The notes beneath the pieces were generated by a model that was given only the letters and a program-made list of their open reading frames with translations, did not search any database and was not told where the DNA came from. A DNA stretch of 64,000 nucleotides. Source: Stenocarpella maydis. Lineage: Eukaryota; Ascomycota; Sordariomycetes; Diaporthales; Diaporthaceae. Made by a program: the position numbers and the translations under genes. The stretch is from positions 1 through 64,000 of the forward strand of contig NQMI01000021.1 in NCBI GenBank assembly GCA_002270565.1, in the 5' to 3' direction. Positions 12,411 to 23,297 of this stretch are shown piece by piece; the stretch's first letter is position 1, and the number at the start of each line of letters is the position of its first letter.

Positions 12411-13874
12411 TGGTCAATATATTGCAGCCAAGACAATTTAGTTCTTACAATATATACCCATGACTTCCCAGGTGAAAACGGCAGTGTTTGTGGTTCGAAA
12501 GCCGTGGAATGTGTGCTTTGAATTTCATGGCCATATCATTGGTGCGAATACCGCATCGCTCCCCCCCCAACTAGGTAGTCTACATTTTATGTCATGCTGC
12601 ACACCAAAAGAAAGCCTTATTTTGCACATCCGAATTCGCTACACCAACAAATCCTCCTAATTCTCCTTAATTTCCTCCTTTCCTTTACTAAGAATCTTCA
12701 TACTATATATAAGCTACTTTAATACATTTACTATACATAAGGTGCTTCTTAAGCTTTATAATATAAGGCCTTTGTATTTATATTAAATGATACAGGTTTC
12801 TTTTTTTTTTTTTAAAAAAAAAAAAAAATAGAGGCTAACCTAAAGAAAGAAAAAAAGAAAAGGAGGGAGCGAGATGCTGAGAATGGCCCTTAGGCTGCAG
12901 GTGTAGGGTAGCAGGGGCTTATTGATAAGGAGCCCTATAAGCACCTATAGGCCTGACTACATACCTTACTATTATAAAAGATTTAAAATAAGCTTGCTGC
13001 AGCCCTGTTGACCGTTGGAGAAGAAAGTACATGGTTGATGGGTTTGATATGAAGGGGCCGCCGCAGGTTTTTTTTGGTCTTGTTTTTTTCTCCTGGAAAT
13101 AAAAAAGGGGGCATCTTGACCGGAGTACGAACAAAACCAGCCGTGCACTTCAAAGTTGAAGATGTATTATACCCGGGCGGGCTTTACTGGGCCTCCACTT
13201 GGTGGATGCAGACGACTGCACGGCACATGCTCGGATGTCCTGTCTCCCGCAAGTACGCAAATGCATGCAAGCTTCGTTGGATTATCACGATCGGCCAGGG
13301 GGCTGATGCCAAGCGTCCATTTTCGTCATTGGCATCAAAGACCAAGGAAACACGAGGGTCTTGCTCGACAGTTCATGTGATAGAGGCCATTTATCTCATC
13401 CACCTTGGCTATTACCGAGTGCACTGTAGAGACCAACACGCATGCGCAGTCTCTCACACAGATTGAGCGCGCTGTGGAGAACAGCGTTACCTCAGCGTGG
13501 ACACCCAGGCTAACACGAGTTCTCCAAGCATTACGTCCTTATCGTTGCGGGGTCTTGTCCATATCGGCACCACATATCTACCTCATCGCGTGTGGCCCTC
13601 GAGTTGTTGGACCAGTTAGTACCTAGGTACATAACCGTCTATGATAAGCTCGGAGAGAGATCGGAACTTCGAATGGAATTGCCGTTGCCGGGCTGCAGTT
13701 GCAGAGGCATAAGATATCGCAATTGTTGTCCTAGGCCGCCAGGCCCCCACCACACTTCCTAGCAACTCGCCTCAACATCTTACCTGGTGTATCTACGTAT
13801 ACGCCATACCATCTGCCTCTGCAGGGCATTATTATTTATATCAGTTCTTATAATCAGAGCATTGCTATCGTATC
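12411..13874. other. Intergenic region with a T/A homopolymer palindrome
   Basis: No convincing gene. 12660-12830 is AT-rich and includes T13 (12801-12813) directly followed by A15 (12814-12828), a perfect potential hairpin. An ACCTAGGT palindrome at 13621-13628 lies about 250 bp upstream of the DUF3445 gene. Frames in 13070-13630 overlap on several strands and look like noise. Confidence 0.5.
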
Positions 13875-15461
13875 ATGGAGAGTTTACTTCTTGCAGGAAG
13901 TATTTCCCTCCCGCAGTTTGTTTGCATACTCGCGCTTGCTCTTCTTGGCTTGGGATTTCATCTTGCTCGTAGGAGAAGGGCAGCTCATTCCAAGAAGGCC
14001 ACTGCTGCGGTCGAAAAGCATCCTTGGGCACTTCAATTCCCTCCCTCTCGGCGCCACGCCCTGGCTGGCTTGAAGCTAAAGAGTTCAGTTGCTTCTTTTG
14101 AAAGCCTTCCACCTGAAGTGCTTTGGGAACGCGCCATCCCGTCAGCTCGTGCGGCGGACTGGGACCAAGATGATCTTTACACACCAACTGGGTTCTCGAC
14201 ACAGGACATACGAGCCCTTGGAAGATTTCCAGACTACTCTGTCCTCACAGGAGTGCGATATCCCAAACCATACGGTCCGCAGTTCGATATCAACAAGGCT
14301 GTCTTTAGGCCATTCCGACCCTTCAGATGGAGCTATCACCAAACGATGGGTAAGCTGATCACACTCTAACGTGCGAATCTCGGATATTCCGCTGAGCGGC
14401 ATGCCTGGTAGCCTACTACAAGTTCGACCCCGATTGGTGGGTGGAGCTAGAGCAGAATTACGTCTCAGTAATGGAGCAAAGGCGGCAATTGAAAGAGAAG
14501 CATGGCGAGCTCTTCTTCTATTCTGACCCGGGCTCAGAACTGGCGTGTCGGGAACTCATGGAACTACTCGTCCAATTCATCTGCAAGCGATACCCACAGT
14601 ACTTTAGCCTTGAGAGCGACAACACCATACTCCAAAACCGTCTTCTCAACACAACCACTAACCTCCTTGACACCCCACCGTTGGAGATAGTCTACCAAAA
14701 TATACCGGAAGACTATGCCCTGGTCTTTCGCAATGAGCACGACGGCTTTTATTACCTACGGGCGGCCATGGTGTAAGCTACATTGTCCTCCCCCTCCATA
14801 GTTGCCCGTCTGTCATTTTTTGGAATGCCACACCGCTCTGGGCTAACGTCTACAAAGATGCTCGTCAGTTGGCTGGGATATCGGGATGCACCGCGGCGAA
14901 CCGCTGAGGAGAATTCATAGTGGCGTGCCAGACTATGCTGAGAAGATGGCGTTCAGCATGGATCGATTTTTCGCCAGGATGGCCGTGGATCAGCCCATCC
15001 AGCGGTGCAGCTGGAGCCTGGAAGACCACGCGCCGTTATTCAGCAGCCCTCGCATGACCAGTGACAAACCATGGGAACGCAGTGCGTTTGCGGAGCGCAA
15101 GGATGATCTAACCATCGAGGACATAAAACTGAGGTGCGACTACCAGACTTTGCGGAGGCTGCCACTGAGCGGTGCAATCGTATTCAACTTCAAGGCGGTG
15201 TTCTCCCAGATCCAAGAGATCAGGGACGAGCCTTTTGTGCCGGCCATACTACTGAAAGTCTTGGAGGAGGGCAAGAAGAGCCTAATTGACTACAAAACTG
15301 TGGACCACGTCAAAGATGTCACCATTGAGGCTTGTAAGAAATGGGCCAAAGAGCAGGTTGAGAGTGGCCTGGTGCCCGGCGACTGGGACGCCCGTACCTT
15401 GGATGAGAGCCCCTTTTTTCCCGGCTGGGAAGAAAAGTGGCATGCTAAGCAAGGCTTCTAA
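13875..15461 (+). CDS. DUF3445 protein, heme-dependent oxidative N-demethylase-like, membrane anchored
   Basis: Three exons, 13875-14349, 14412-14772 and 14858-15461, join in frame to 479 residues. Introns of 62 and 85 bp have GTAAGC donors, and the second has a GCTAAC branch. DUF3445 is the family of heme-dependent oxidative N-demethylase (HODM), which in characterised members has a PAS-like fold and removes methyl groups from amines; several fungal members sit near secondary-metabolism genes. Visible family features are F-D-P-D-W-W-V-E-L just after the first junction, F-Y-L-R-A-A-M-V-C-S-S-V-G-W at the second, I-H-x-x-V-P-D-Y-x-E-K-M-x-x-x-x-D-R-F-F, and C-D-Y-Q-T-L-R-R-L-P-x-S-G-A-I-V-F-x-F. 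An N-terminal hydrophobic segment (about residues 12-30) followed by R-R-R-R suggests a membrane anchor with the enzyme on the cytosolic side. The start is the first Met before this anchor. The gene appears intact. Function is inferred from the family; the substrate is unknown. Confidence 0.85.
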
Positions 15462-16093
15462 TGTGTTGAACCTGGTGTTTATATCGATGCAGAGTCTATT
15501 TGAGAAAATTTGGTTCAGAAGTAGAGAGTCGCCATCAGCAGATGAGATATTGATTCTACCTAGGTAGACTACCGCTGACCGTGTACGCCACTTTGACTCT
15601 CTACTCCAGATGCCTCATAACTTCAACTGTGCGATTGCGGCGTTGACAAACTTTGCCAGCCGAGCTTCACAGTCAGAGGCATGGTTCACAGTTGCCGGGA
15701 AGCATCATTTCACACATTCATGGATATGGTCTGCAGCATGTAGCACCATGGGCTTGGCCGGCTTGGAGTCTATTTCGGCGTGATTCACGTCCAAATTAAA
15801 GGCAGGGCATCGTCTGCTAGTTCAGAAGGCTTCCTTGGCAATTACAGCATCTTGTGAACGGCGAGTGGCTCTACTCTAAGCAGGTATTCAGCCTAGTCTA
15901 GGAATAAATGCTACCTATATATTTCCTCGCAGCATGCTGGAAGAAAAGATAAGACATCACGAAGTGTAGCGGGAACATCGATTGTATGCAAAAGCTCGGG
16001 ACTGGCAAACCAAACCCCATTTATCCCTCCCAGGAGTTGCAACGAGCAAGGAGACTTCTTAGAAGCAACCCAAAGCATTTTCAGACCGTACCC
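15462..16093. other. Convergent intergenic region between the DUF3445 and NmrA-like genes
   Basis: About 630 bp between two 3' ends. It holds an ACCTAGGT palindrome (15558-15565) and a related CCTAGTCTAGG stretch near 15891. No coding frame is seen. Confidence 0.5.
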
Positions 16094-17303
16094 CTAACCC
16101 AAGTATTTCCGAACTGCGTCCCGCAGGTCCTCTTTGGGAAGTTCGAGTAGTCCGTTGGCCAGCTCACCCTCCGGGACAGAATGGCCGCCGCCATCGCGGA
16201 AGAGGTGGACCCTAACTAGCTCTCCGAACGCATAATCTCCCTTGGCCAACTTCTCCTCGCCGGTCTTCTGCAAGTCCTGTGTGCTTACACGCTCGACAGT
16301 CCACTTGGCACCAGTCTCATCCTCCATAATCTTGAGTATCTCGTTCAAGGACGGCTGGAAAGACGCGATTGACAAATATTTGTTGGCGGTTTCCTGAGGG
16401 TGCTTCAGCACGGAAGCCACAGCCTTGGCAATCAGACTGAGGCTACTTGTTTGGAAAGGCTCGTTCCCGGAGTCGTAGATGGTGGCTTTCTTAGCCTTCG
16501 CGTCGAAGCCGAACTAAGATAATGTCAGCGATATTGGGCAGCGTGGTTAAAGGACACGGTAAAAGCACGTACTAGTGTGTACTGGGAAAATAGCCCGTTG
16601 GATATTCCAGTCCAAGTGAAATTCTTGTTGTCCTCAGCTTTCTTCTGAAGGTCATCCACCAACCTGATCTTCCCGCCAAGAATTTGCGCGATCTTTAGGC
16701 CTTGGACCTTGCGCGTGTTGATTCCGAACTCAGAAGGGATGAATCGCTTCACTCCAGAAGCGTAGGCAGCATCAACAACATTCTGCTGCTGAGGCCCAAC
16801 AGCAGGGCTGGCGATTGTGGATACGACGGCATCTTGGCCCGCCAGAGCAGTCTTGAGGGACTCGAGGTTGTCATAATCAACCGCCTTGACGACGACATCC
16901 TTGGGCAGATCACCTTCTGCAGCATTTGGAGTTAGCTTTCAAAGAAAGAAGCAAGAAGTTTCTTTCGAATGCAGCATAGAACATGCTACAGTGTGACTTC
17001 GGGACCATGGCTTTGACATATGCTCTGGGGGGAAGATTGTTGTTCCCACGCGGGCTCAAAATATCTCTGGAAGCTGCTTACGCTTGTCGCTTCGTGACAG
17101 CACAGTCACCCGAAACCCCTGAGCAACGAGCTCTTCGACGATCGGTTTCCCTAGAGTTCCGGTGCCCTGTGGTGAGGTGTGCCAGTTGTCAGTTCAGATT
17201 CTCGGTTCCAAATTCTGTACTCCGATCCGGAGCGGGCTGTGGTTAAGATCCCGTGCCCGCTTACACCGACGACTGCAACGCTCCGAATGTTGCCAGAAGA
17301 CAT
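16094..17303 (-). CDS. NmrA-like / isoflavone-reductase-like NAD(P)-binding protein
   Basis: Four exons on the minus strand (17265-17303, 17082-17166, 16573-16916, 16094-16513) give 295 residues, the usual length for the family. Introns are 98, 164 and 59 bp with GTAAGC, GTAAGC and GTACGT donors; the second has a GCTAAC branch. The first junction completes the dinucleotide-binding motif V-V-G-G-T-G-T-L-G at about residues 11-19. Further family features are V-V-V-K-A-V-D-Y-D, A-L-A-G-Q-D-A-V-V-S-T-I-A, and V-K-R-F-I-P-S-E-F-G, typical of the PCBER/isoflavone-reductase branch of atypical short-chain dehydrogenases. Such proteins act as NADPH-dependent reductases or as redox sensors like NmrA; sequence alone does not decide. 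It converges on the DUF3445 gene, so the two are not co-transcribed, although both could serve one catabolic route. Confidence 0.88.
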
Positions 17304-18332
17304 GGCTAAGCAGTGCGACCAGGACAATGATTACAATCAGAAGATAGGTATTCGCTGTGTGTCGGCGATGCGAGACGATGCACCATAAGTCTTTTGTTGG
17401 CTCCCAGAGGTGAGCTTTTGTTCGGGCCAAAATGATCGCGTTATTATGTACTTCCGAGGTGGGGGCCATGACCGCATTAAAAATGCCTCTCTGGCGAAAC
17501 GGTGAGGGGCATCACGCCTAGTTCCATCATACAGCCGCACGATGGCATCATGGCGTGCGCTTCTGTTAAAACGGAATTATCGTGGTTCCTCGGGAATACG
17601 GCATTAATCCATCACCAGTCATCCGCTAAACGTGTACAACGCGCCCGTAAAGTGAGCCAACTCGACTCATTGTGGGCTTTTTTCCCTGCCCTCTTCTTCC
17701 GGGCGGACGATGTATTTATACTGATTGGTTTATGGGAGAACCCTAATTTAAAGGGCCGGGGAAGTGAGGCCGGGGTTCGCTAGAGGAGCGAGCGGAGTAT
17801 GTGATGAAGGCGAACCCCGTCCACGCCTATTTAAGCTGTAGTACTTGAACATTGGATGAATAGCACCCAAGGCCCCGGCAGGGGCTTTCCACCTGGTATG
17901 AAGAACTATAGAGTCGAGCTTGGACTGATAATCAGCCAGGACGCTCTTCAGGCCTCAGGTTGCGACCATCTTCGAGCCAGTCCCTTATGGCTTCTAGCCC
18001 GGTGTAGCTGTGGAGCACTCAGATATTTTCACCGCAGCGTCCAACGCCCGCCGGCTATCCCATCCAAATGCTAGAGTAGAGACGTGAGATGCCATCTTGA
18101 TGTGGAAGTACGAGGAAACCGGATTGGCCAGAACTGATTCGGATACTCCCACAGACCATCCCCCGAGCTTGTGTTTCTATTCTCGCGAGATAGCTGAGCA
18201 GTAGCCCAGTGGTCAACTGGAGAACAGTCTACGTACTTAGGTAATTTTCAGGATGTAACAGCTTCTAAAGACGTCTTCGAATAGCACGAAGCAGAGTTTC
18301 CTAAATACAAATACTAGCATTGCCAATAGGTA
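17304..18332. other. Upstream region of the NmrA-like gene; no gene seen
   Basis: Roughly 1 kb with only short overlapping frames. It presumably contains the NmrA-like promoter. I see no transposon ends and no RIP bias. Confidence 0.45.
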
Positions 18333-18807
18333 CTGTTACAGGGGTCTATAGGAGTAAATTACAGTAAGAATCCCAAAGAAACCGTTAAGCAGAAGGGCAC
18401 CACAGGCCTAGAACTTACCATAAGACATCAACTTACCATAAGACAAAGCCCATATATATATAATCGCTCCTTCTGAGTCCTCTAAGAGGCACATAACGGA
18501 AGCACACTATAAAGGCATACTACAAGAAGGCATACTACGGAAAGGCACACTATAGGAAGCTATCCAAATAGAGCAACTTAAAGGGACCTTAGAGTAGAAA
18601 AGATCTCTTACATTATTAAAGAAGTCTTAAAAGGAGGTCTATATATAAAAGAATAGTAATGAAATTCTAAATCGGGAGATTTTAAGCCTAAGGCATTTGG
18701 AATATGGGGTCTTGTCTTATAGTAAGTACTAGGCCTATGGTGCCCTTCTGAATAATGGTTTCTTTGGGGTTCTTACCCTAATTTACTCCCATAGACCCCC
18801 GTAACAG
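18333..18807. mobile_element. MITE, 475 bp, long terminal inverted repeats, TA target duplication
   Basis: The left end (CTGTTACAGGGGTCTATAGG) and right end are inverted repeats of about 95 bp (18333-18430 against 18710-18807) with scattered mismatches. The element is flanked by TA at 18331-18332 and 18808-18809. The centre contains short direct repeats of an ACTA(C/T)A-GAAGGCA type near 18500-18560 and no coding frame. TA duplication fits a non-autonomous Tc1/mariner-type or similar TA-targeting element. The autonomous partner is not in this window; the pogo TIRs at 38.9-40.8 kb are unrelated in sequence. Confidence 0.8.
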
Positions 18808-18809
18808 TA

Positions 18810-20153
18810 TCGCCTTCTATCCTATGTAGTCAATCATCTTGCTCCTACATTTAGAACAGGACAAATTCCGAGTGTCGCCATCCTTGCTCTATGAACCAGT
18901 GATTATTCAAGGCCTGGTACCATGAGGTCGGAGGTCATTGATTTCGTCGCCCTCTTTCTGCTGTGAGGAGGCGCTATGGCGGTAGATAGAGAGGTTCATG
19001 CGGTAACCCCGCTCAGCTTCTCCTCTGAAATCCAGCAGGTGATATTCTTCGCATTAACGAGGGCGCACTCGATCCGAACCCACGGTCAGGTAGGTTCTGC
19101 TTCCTTCTCGGCCCGTATCTATTTGCTGCCTTACCTGCGTCGAGCCATTATAACTCAGTCGCAGTCAACATTCAGGGAGCAGAGCAAGTCAAAGCCAAAG
19201 GTCCTTTGAAACAGGCTCTCAAACAAATCAGCGGTACTCTACACCTTACGATGCAGGATGGCACCACTGTGGCCGAAGACATATCGCTTGAATTGTGCGA
19301 GGACCTGGAAATGTTCGACCAAGAATGCCGTATTCAGAGTGGTAAAAATATAAAGTAATAAATACAAATACGAATACAAAAATACAGTCACAACTCTGCC
19401 CGTATTGACGCAGGGCATCTCAGTATTTATATTCCACAGGGTGTTCCTGGAAGAAGACGTTATCCCCGAGGTGAGTCACGCCATCCTGAAACATCAATGA
19501 GCCTAATTGCACTGGAATGACATCACTGACGCCATATGGCACATTCTACACGCGGATCGATTTAAGCACTGATGATGGGCAGTGTCTACAGATTACTTGC
19601 TTCGGGGGGGATTTTATGTTCTGACGGCCGAGTGGCCGAGGTCGGCCGATGCCCTTCCCTTATCTTGCACTCGCCCGAGCATTGTCATTGAGGCTCTGAG
19701 GTGAGACCTTCCAGGGCAATAATAAGTTAGAGGCAGACGACCGGCTGTTCTCGTGGGTGAGGGGGGCGCATTGATCATCCCGGTACCTGGAGATCGTCAA
19801 AAACGTAGATGAGTGGGATGAGTGGAAGGGTGACCCGCATGAATGGACAGGCACGAGGAGGATGGATGGTTACAAACAAAAAGACGTCCAGGGAGCTGTG
19901 GAGATCTTAGCGGATCACCCTATCGGCCATTATCCTTGGGCCAAAAACTGAGCATTTGCCGGCTACCTGCTAGGCATCAATGGGTCTCCGCTTTCAGCTA
20001 ATTGATACCGTTGCCTTTCTGATCCATGAGACAACGCTTACAGCCTACCAAGCCATTTGTCCTCTGGTGCCCAGGAAATGACGCCCTGACCGTGGGTGAA
20101 ATATCGGGGTGACGGTGGACTTGTTGCCGGTCTGGATATGTACCACCCTCACC
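18810..20153. other. Poorly resolved region with one coding-like segment
   Basis: Apart from the segment at 19158-19358 described separately, no gene is evident. Around 19620-19650 is a cluster of GGCCGAGTGGCCGAGGTCGG-type overlapping repeats that could be binding sites or chance. Confidence 0.35.
19158..19358 (+). CDS. Unidentified coding-like exon (possible gene fragment)
   Basis: One frame directly after a good acceptor (TAACTCAG at 19151-19158) reads V-A-V-N-I-Q-G-A-E-Q-V-K-A-K-G, then an alternating polar/hydrophobic stretch ending F-D-Q-E-C-R-I-Q and a stop at 19356. Its composition looks coding, unlike its surroundings. Upstream exons could not be fixed: a possible N-terminal frame starts at 18976 but the junctions are ambiguous. 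I do not recognise the family. It may be the last exon of a real gene or a fragment left by rearrangement near the MITE. Confidence 0.3.
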   Translation, partial: VAVNIQGAEQVKAKGPLKQALKQISGTLHLTMQDGTTVAEDISLELCEDLEMFDQECRIQSGKNIK

Positions 20154-20631
20154 TCACTTGCGGTTCGAGTAACCCGAAGAGGATGTGCTTCCATTGGGAG
20201 CGGTATAGGTTGACCCTCCTTGGCCATTGTTGTAGTACGTCTGTGGTGGGAAGGGCATTAGCCAAGACGCCAATACGAAGCCATTTAAGATCCGTAGATA
20301 ATCCCGAAGGCATTACTCACCGAACCATTCGGGTTGGAATAGTAGTAGGAACCGTTCCTGTGTTGGCTGGGTTAGTATGCTACATGCCCAGGGGGCCAAA
20401 GGGCGGGTCTCGGCGGGGGCTGAGCCTACGTATTCGAGTAGTGGTACGTGTTAGAATTGCTGCCGGATCCGTAGTCTCGAGCGCAGTAGTGGTTGCCCTG
20501 GAGGAAGCATGAGCCCTGTCAGTCTCGTGGACGCCTAGCGGCCGAACCCGAAGCTATTTCGGTCCGTTTGACAGAAGGCGTACCTCGCTGTTGGTGCCGG
20601 AGCTCTTGATGGTGTAGCCTTTGTCAGACAT
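20154..20631 (-). CDS. Small conserved fungal Gly/Ser/Tyr/Asn-rich protein (79 aa)
   Basis: Four exons on the minus strand (20584-20631, 20430-20497, 20321-20357, 20154-20240) join in frame to 79 residues. Donors are GTACGC, GTAGGC and GTGAGT; acceptors are CAG. The product starts M-S-D-K-G-Y-T-I-K-S-S-G-T-N-S, continues through N-H-Y-C-A-R-D-Y-G-S-G-S and repeats short Y-Y-Y-S-N-P-N-G-S and S-T-Y-T-A-P-N-G-S motifs. This resembles a family of unnamed small proteins I associate with many ascomycetes. It is hydrophilic, has a single cysteine and no signal peptide. Function unknown. Four exons for 240 coding bases, all phase-consistent, argue strongly that it is a real gene although no single exon would be called alone. 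Confidence 0.75.
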
Positions 20632-21201
20632 GGTGCTCAAGATTGGGGGAAGCTCGTAAGCCGTCGGTCGAATACAAGTTCTGCAAGTGTAGCGCTGGGC
20701 GGTGGAGAGGCTGGATTTGGTGTTTACCGAGATATGGCAGAAGGGGGGAGGGGGAAAGGGAGAGGTGCCGGGTTAGCACCGCTATTTAAACAGGAACCCC
20801 CTCCTTGATCGATACCTGGAGCTAATAACCTTGAAGCAGAACTACCAGTATCGGCCAAACCTTAAAGGGCTGCCAAAACCCCCCCCCCAGCTGTTTACCT
20901 CTGTGACATCGCCAAATTTCCCGTCCACCAATATCAAGTTGAGTTAACACCTGCTCTACCGTCAAGGCCTGGGCGGCGCCTGCAAAGAATGGCGTCCGAG
21001 CCTCCAGAACAAACCGGCGACACGGCGCTCTGTGGGTTATGTTAATCCCGAGCATGTTCGTTCCGTCATCACAGATGTGATACATCGGGTGCCAGTCTTG
21101 TCTTGCCTAATGTTTGGTCTATGTCTCTCTATTTGTCACTTTCTATACAACCCCGCTCTCATGTCGCAAAGTCGCCCACGGAACTGGAGCATGTGGGATA
21201 T
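20632..21201. other. Intergenic region between the small protein gene and thioredoxin reductase
   Basis: About 570 bp containing the promoter of the 79-aa protein gene and the 3' end of the reductase gene. A TATTTAAA stretch near 20790 could be a TATA box about 160 bp upstream of the small gene's start. A C9 homopolymer lies near 20880. No gene is seen. Confidence 0.4.
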
Positions 21202-22339
21202 CTAATTACCGTTGGGCTGCGCAGGCGTCTCTGCGGCATCCGACTCGAGGTCCGCGAGAAACTTCTCTGCCTCAAGAGCCGCCATGCAACCGGAGCCTAG
21301 ATGCAGGTTAGTCGAGCTGCCTCAGCCACAAATCATTTTTTGGGGGTTCACGTACCTGCGCTGGTGATCGCCTGCCTGTACCTCTTGTCCTGCACATCGC
21401 CTGCGGCGTAGACACCGGGGATGTTGGTCAGGGGAGAGCCTGCCTTTGTGATGATGTATCCATCCTCATCAGTGTCGATCTGGCCCTTGACCAAAGCAGA
21501 GGCCGGGTCGTGACCAATGGCGTAGAACAGGCCGCTGGCCTCCAGAGTCTCCTGCTCGCCGGTCTTGACGTTCTTGACAACCAGGTGGCTCATGAGGCCC
21601 TTGTCATCGCCCTTGATCTCCACGCCGACAGTGTTCCACTTGATAGTGACGTCCCTGTGGTTCTGCAGCCTCTTGGCCATGATGTTGCTGGCCCGAAGCG
21701 CGTCCCTGCGAACGAGCACGGTCACATGGCTGGCATATCTGGCCAGGAACATGGCCTCTTCAGCAGCAGAGTCCCCGCCACCGATCACGACCAGGTGCTT
21801 CTTCCTGAAGATGGGGGCAGCACCGTCGCACACGGCACAGGCCGAGACTCCGTTGTTCCAGTACTTGTCCTCGCCGGGCAGATTGAGGCGGCGGGCGACG
21901 GCGCCGGTGGCGAGGATAACAGCGTCGGCCGTGTGCTCGGTGTCAGGGTCCCACTCGGTGGAGTACTTGAAGGGCCTCTTGGAGAGGTCCAGCTTGGCGA
22001 CAGTCTCGCTGATGATCTTGGTGCCGAAGCGCTCGGACTGCTTCCTCATGGCGTCCATGAGCTCGCCTCCCATTATGCCATCGGGGAAGCCGGGAAAGTT
22101 CTCGATGTCGGTGGTGGTGGTCAGCTGGCCGCCGGCTGCGATGCCGTTGGCCATGAAACCTTCGTAGAGGGTAGGCTCGACGTTGGCTCGGGCCAGGTAG
22201 ATGGCGGCAGTGTGGGCGGCGGGCCCGGAGCCGACGACTAGGAGACTATGTCAGCCGGCGCCGGCGGAAAAGCTGGCAGACAGCGGGGGGGGGCTGTGCT
22301 CGAAGAAGACGTACTGAGGACTGGGGTGTGGGTGCTCAT
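21202..22339 (-). CDS. TRR1: Thioredoxin reductase (NADPH)
   Basis: Three exons (22315-22339, 21356-22237, 21202-21296) give 333 residues, the expected size of a low-molecular-weight fungal thioredoxin reductase. Introns are 77 and 59 bp with GTACGT donors. The enzyme transfers electrons from NADPH through FAD to thioredoxin. Seen in the sequence: the FAD motif V-G-S-G-P-A-A (about residues 10-16), the redox-active C-A-V-C-D-G with cysteines at 142 and 145, the NADPH motif [11 protein letters not shown]-x-x-x-x-x-R-R-D for NADPH phosphate binding, and the C-terminal G-V-Y-A-A-G-D-V with [14 protein letters not shown] spanning the last junction. It has the canonical C-A-V-C-D-G pair and nothing points to a dithiol-oxidase relative of toxin clusters. 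It diverges from the Yth1 gene across about 1 kb. Confidence 0.95.
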
Positions 22340-23297
22340 CTTGTTGGCGCTGATGTTGTGCAGGTCGGAGGAAAAGCGCGTCTGAGGGTTGAAGCTGGCG
22401 GTAGCAAGAGCCGCTGCGGACAGACTGGCTGCGCTAGAGCGGAGGGGACGCGTGAAATACTTGAAAGACAGCTTGGCGGTTGTTTAGGGCGTGGCTGACC
22501 CAGGGCGAAGCGAAGGCGAGTCACGAAGAGAGACGGAGGTGGTAGGACGAGGGGATCAATGGCTTTGGAGGAGCTGTCTTTGCCGGAAGGAACAGGGCAG
22601 CAGGAGATATAGATATAGTATTGAAACACCTAGAGCAGGCAGCCTACGCGATTAAGGTTCGGAGGGCATTGATTGCGGGAAACGGGGAGTGGATCTTGGG
22701 GCGTTTGCAGATTTGTCAAGCAGGTGAGGCAAAGAGTGGATCGCGAAATGCAGACGGAGGGCCGGCGATGATGCTGCTCCTGGTCTCTTAGGCTAGCAGA
22801 TCCTCCAGGCCAGGAACGAACTACCTAGGTACCTAGATACCTAGGCATAGTTCTCGGTACGGAGTACTGCTGTCAAGGACCAGAGCACCGGAATGCCTAG
22901 TCTAGGTACTTGCACTATCTGTAGTGTGCGTAGTTCGCCGATCCACGGCCTTCTAGAACCCCACATCGCAGCCTCGCGCAGGCACAACATTTGAAGACAC
23001 ATCCCACCAACAATTATTCAGCAAGCCTCGGCTCCAGCTGATAAGATAAGCAATCCGACAGGGGGGTAGCTCCGACGTCAAAGGCGGCGACGCAATGCAA
23101 CCTCGTCGACTACATTGTGTGCGACTTGCGAGCGACCAGACCAAGACACGACACCACACTGCAAGCTCGATACACCACCCTTCTCCGACCACACAACGCC
23201 AGCAGGAACACCAACACTCGTCGCACGACCACGGCAGAACCGCACACACACCCGCTTCTGCCAGCGTCAGGAGGAAGCATACTCCAGATCCCCAGGC
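22340..23297. promoter_or_regulatory. Divergent promoter region between TRR1 and YTH1
   Basis: This 958 bp region separates two genes transcribed away from each other, so it must contain both promoters. Near its middle is an ACCTAGGT palindrome (22823-22830) extended by ACCTAGATACCTAGG. A long minus-strand frame at 22629-22336 is out of register with TRR1 and is not read as coding. The Yth1 side is rich in CA/AC, as often seen in fungal leaders. Confidence 0.6.

Noticed and set aside
12801..12828. Poly(A) tail of a retroposed gene or LINE
   Set aside because: The A15 run is directly preceded by T13 and no target duplication or reverse-transcriptase sequence is nearby; a simple homopolymer palindrome explains it.
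13875..17303. A secondary-metabolite biosynthetic cluster around the DUF3445 gene
   Set aside because: No polyketide synthase, peptide synthetase, terpene synthase, P450 or cluster regulator is visible in the window; three loosely related genes are not enough.
21510..22241. Plus-strand frames of 200-243 codons opposite thioredoxin reductase
   Set aside because: Antisense shadows of the reductase coding exon; the minus strand carries all FAD, NADPH and C-x-x-C motifs.
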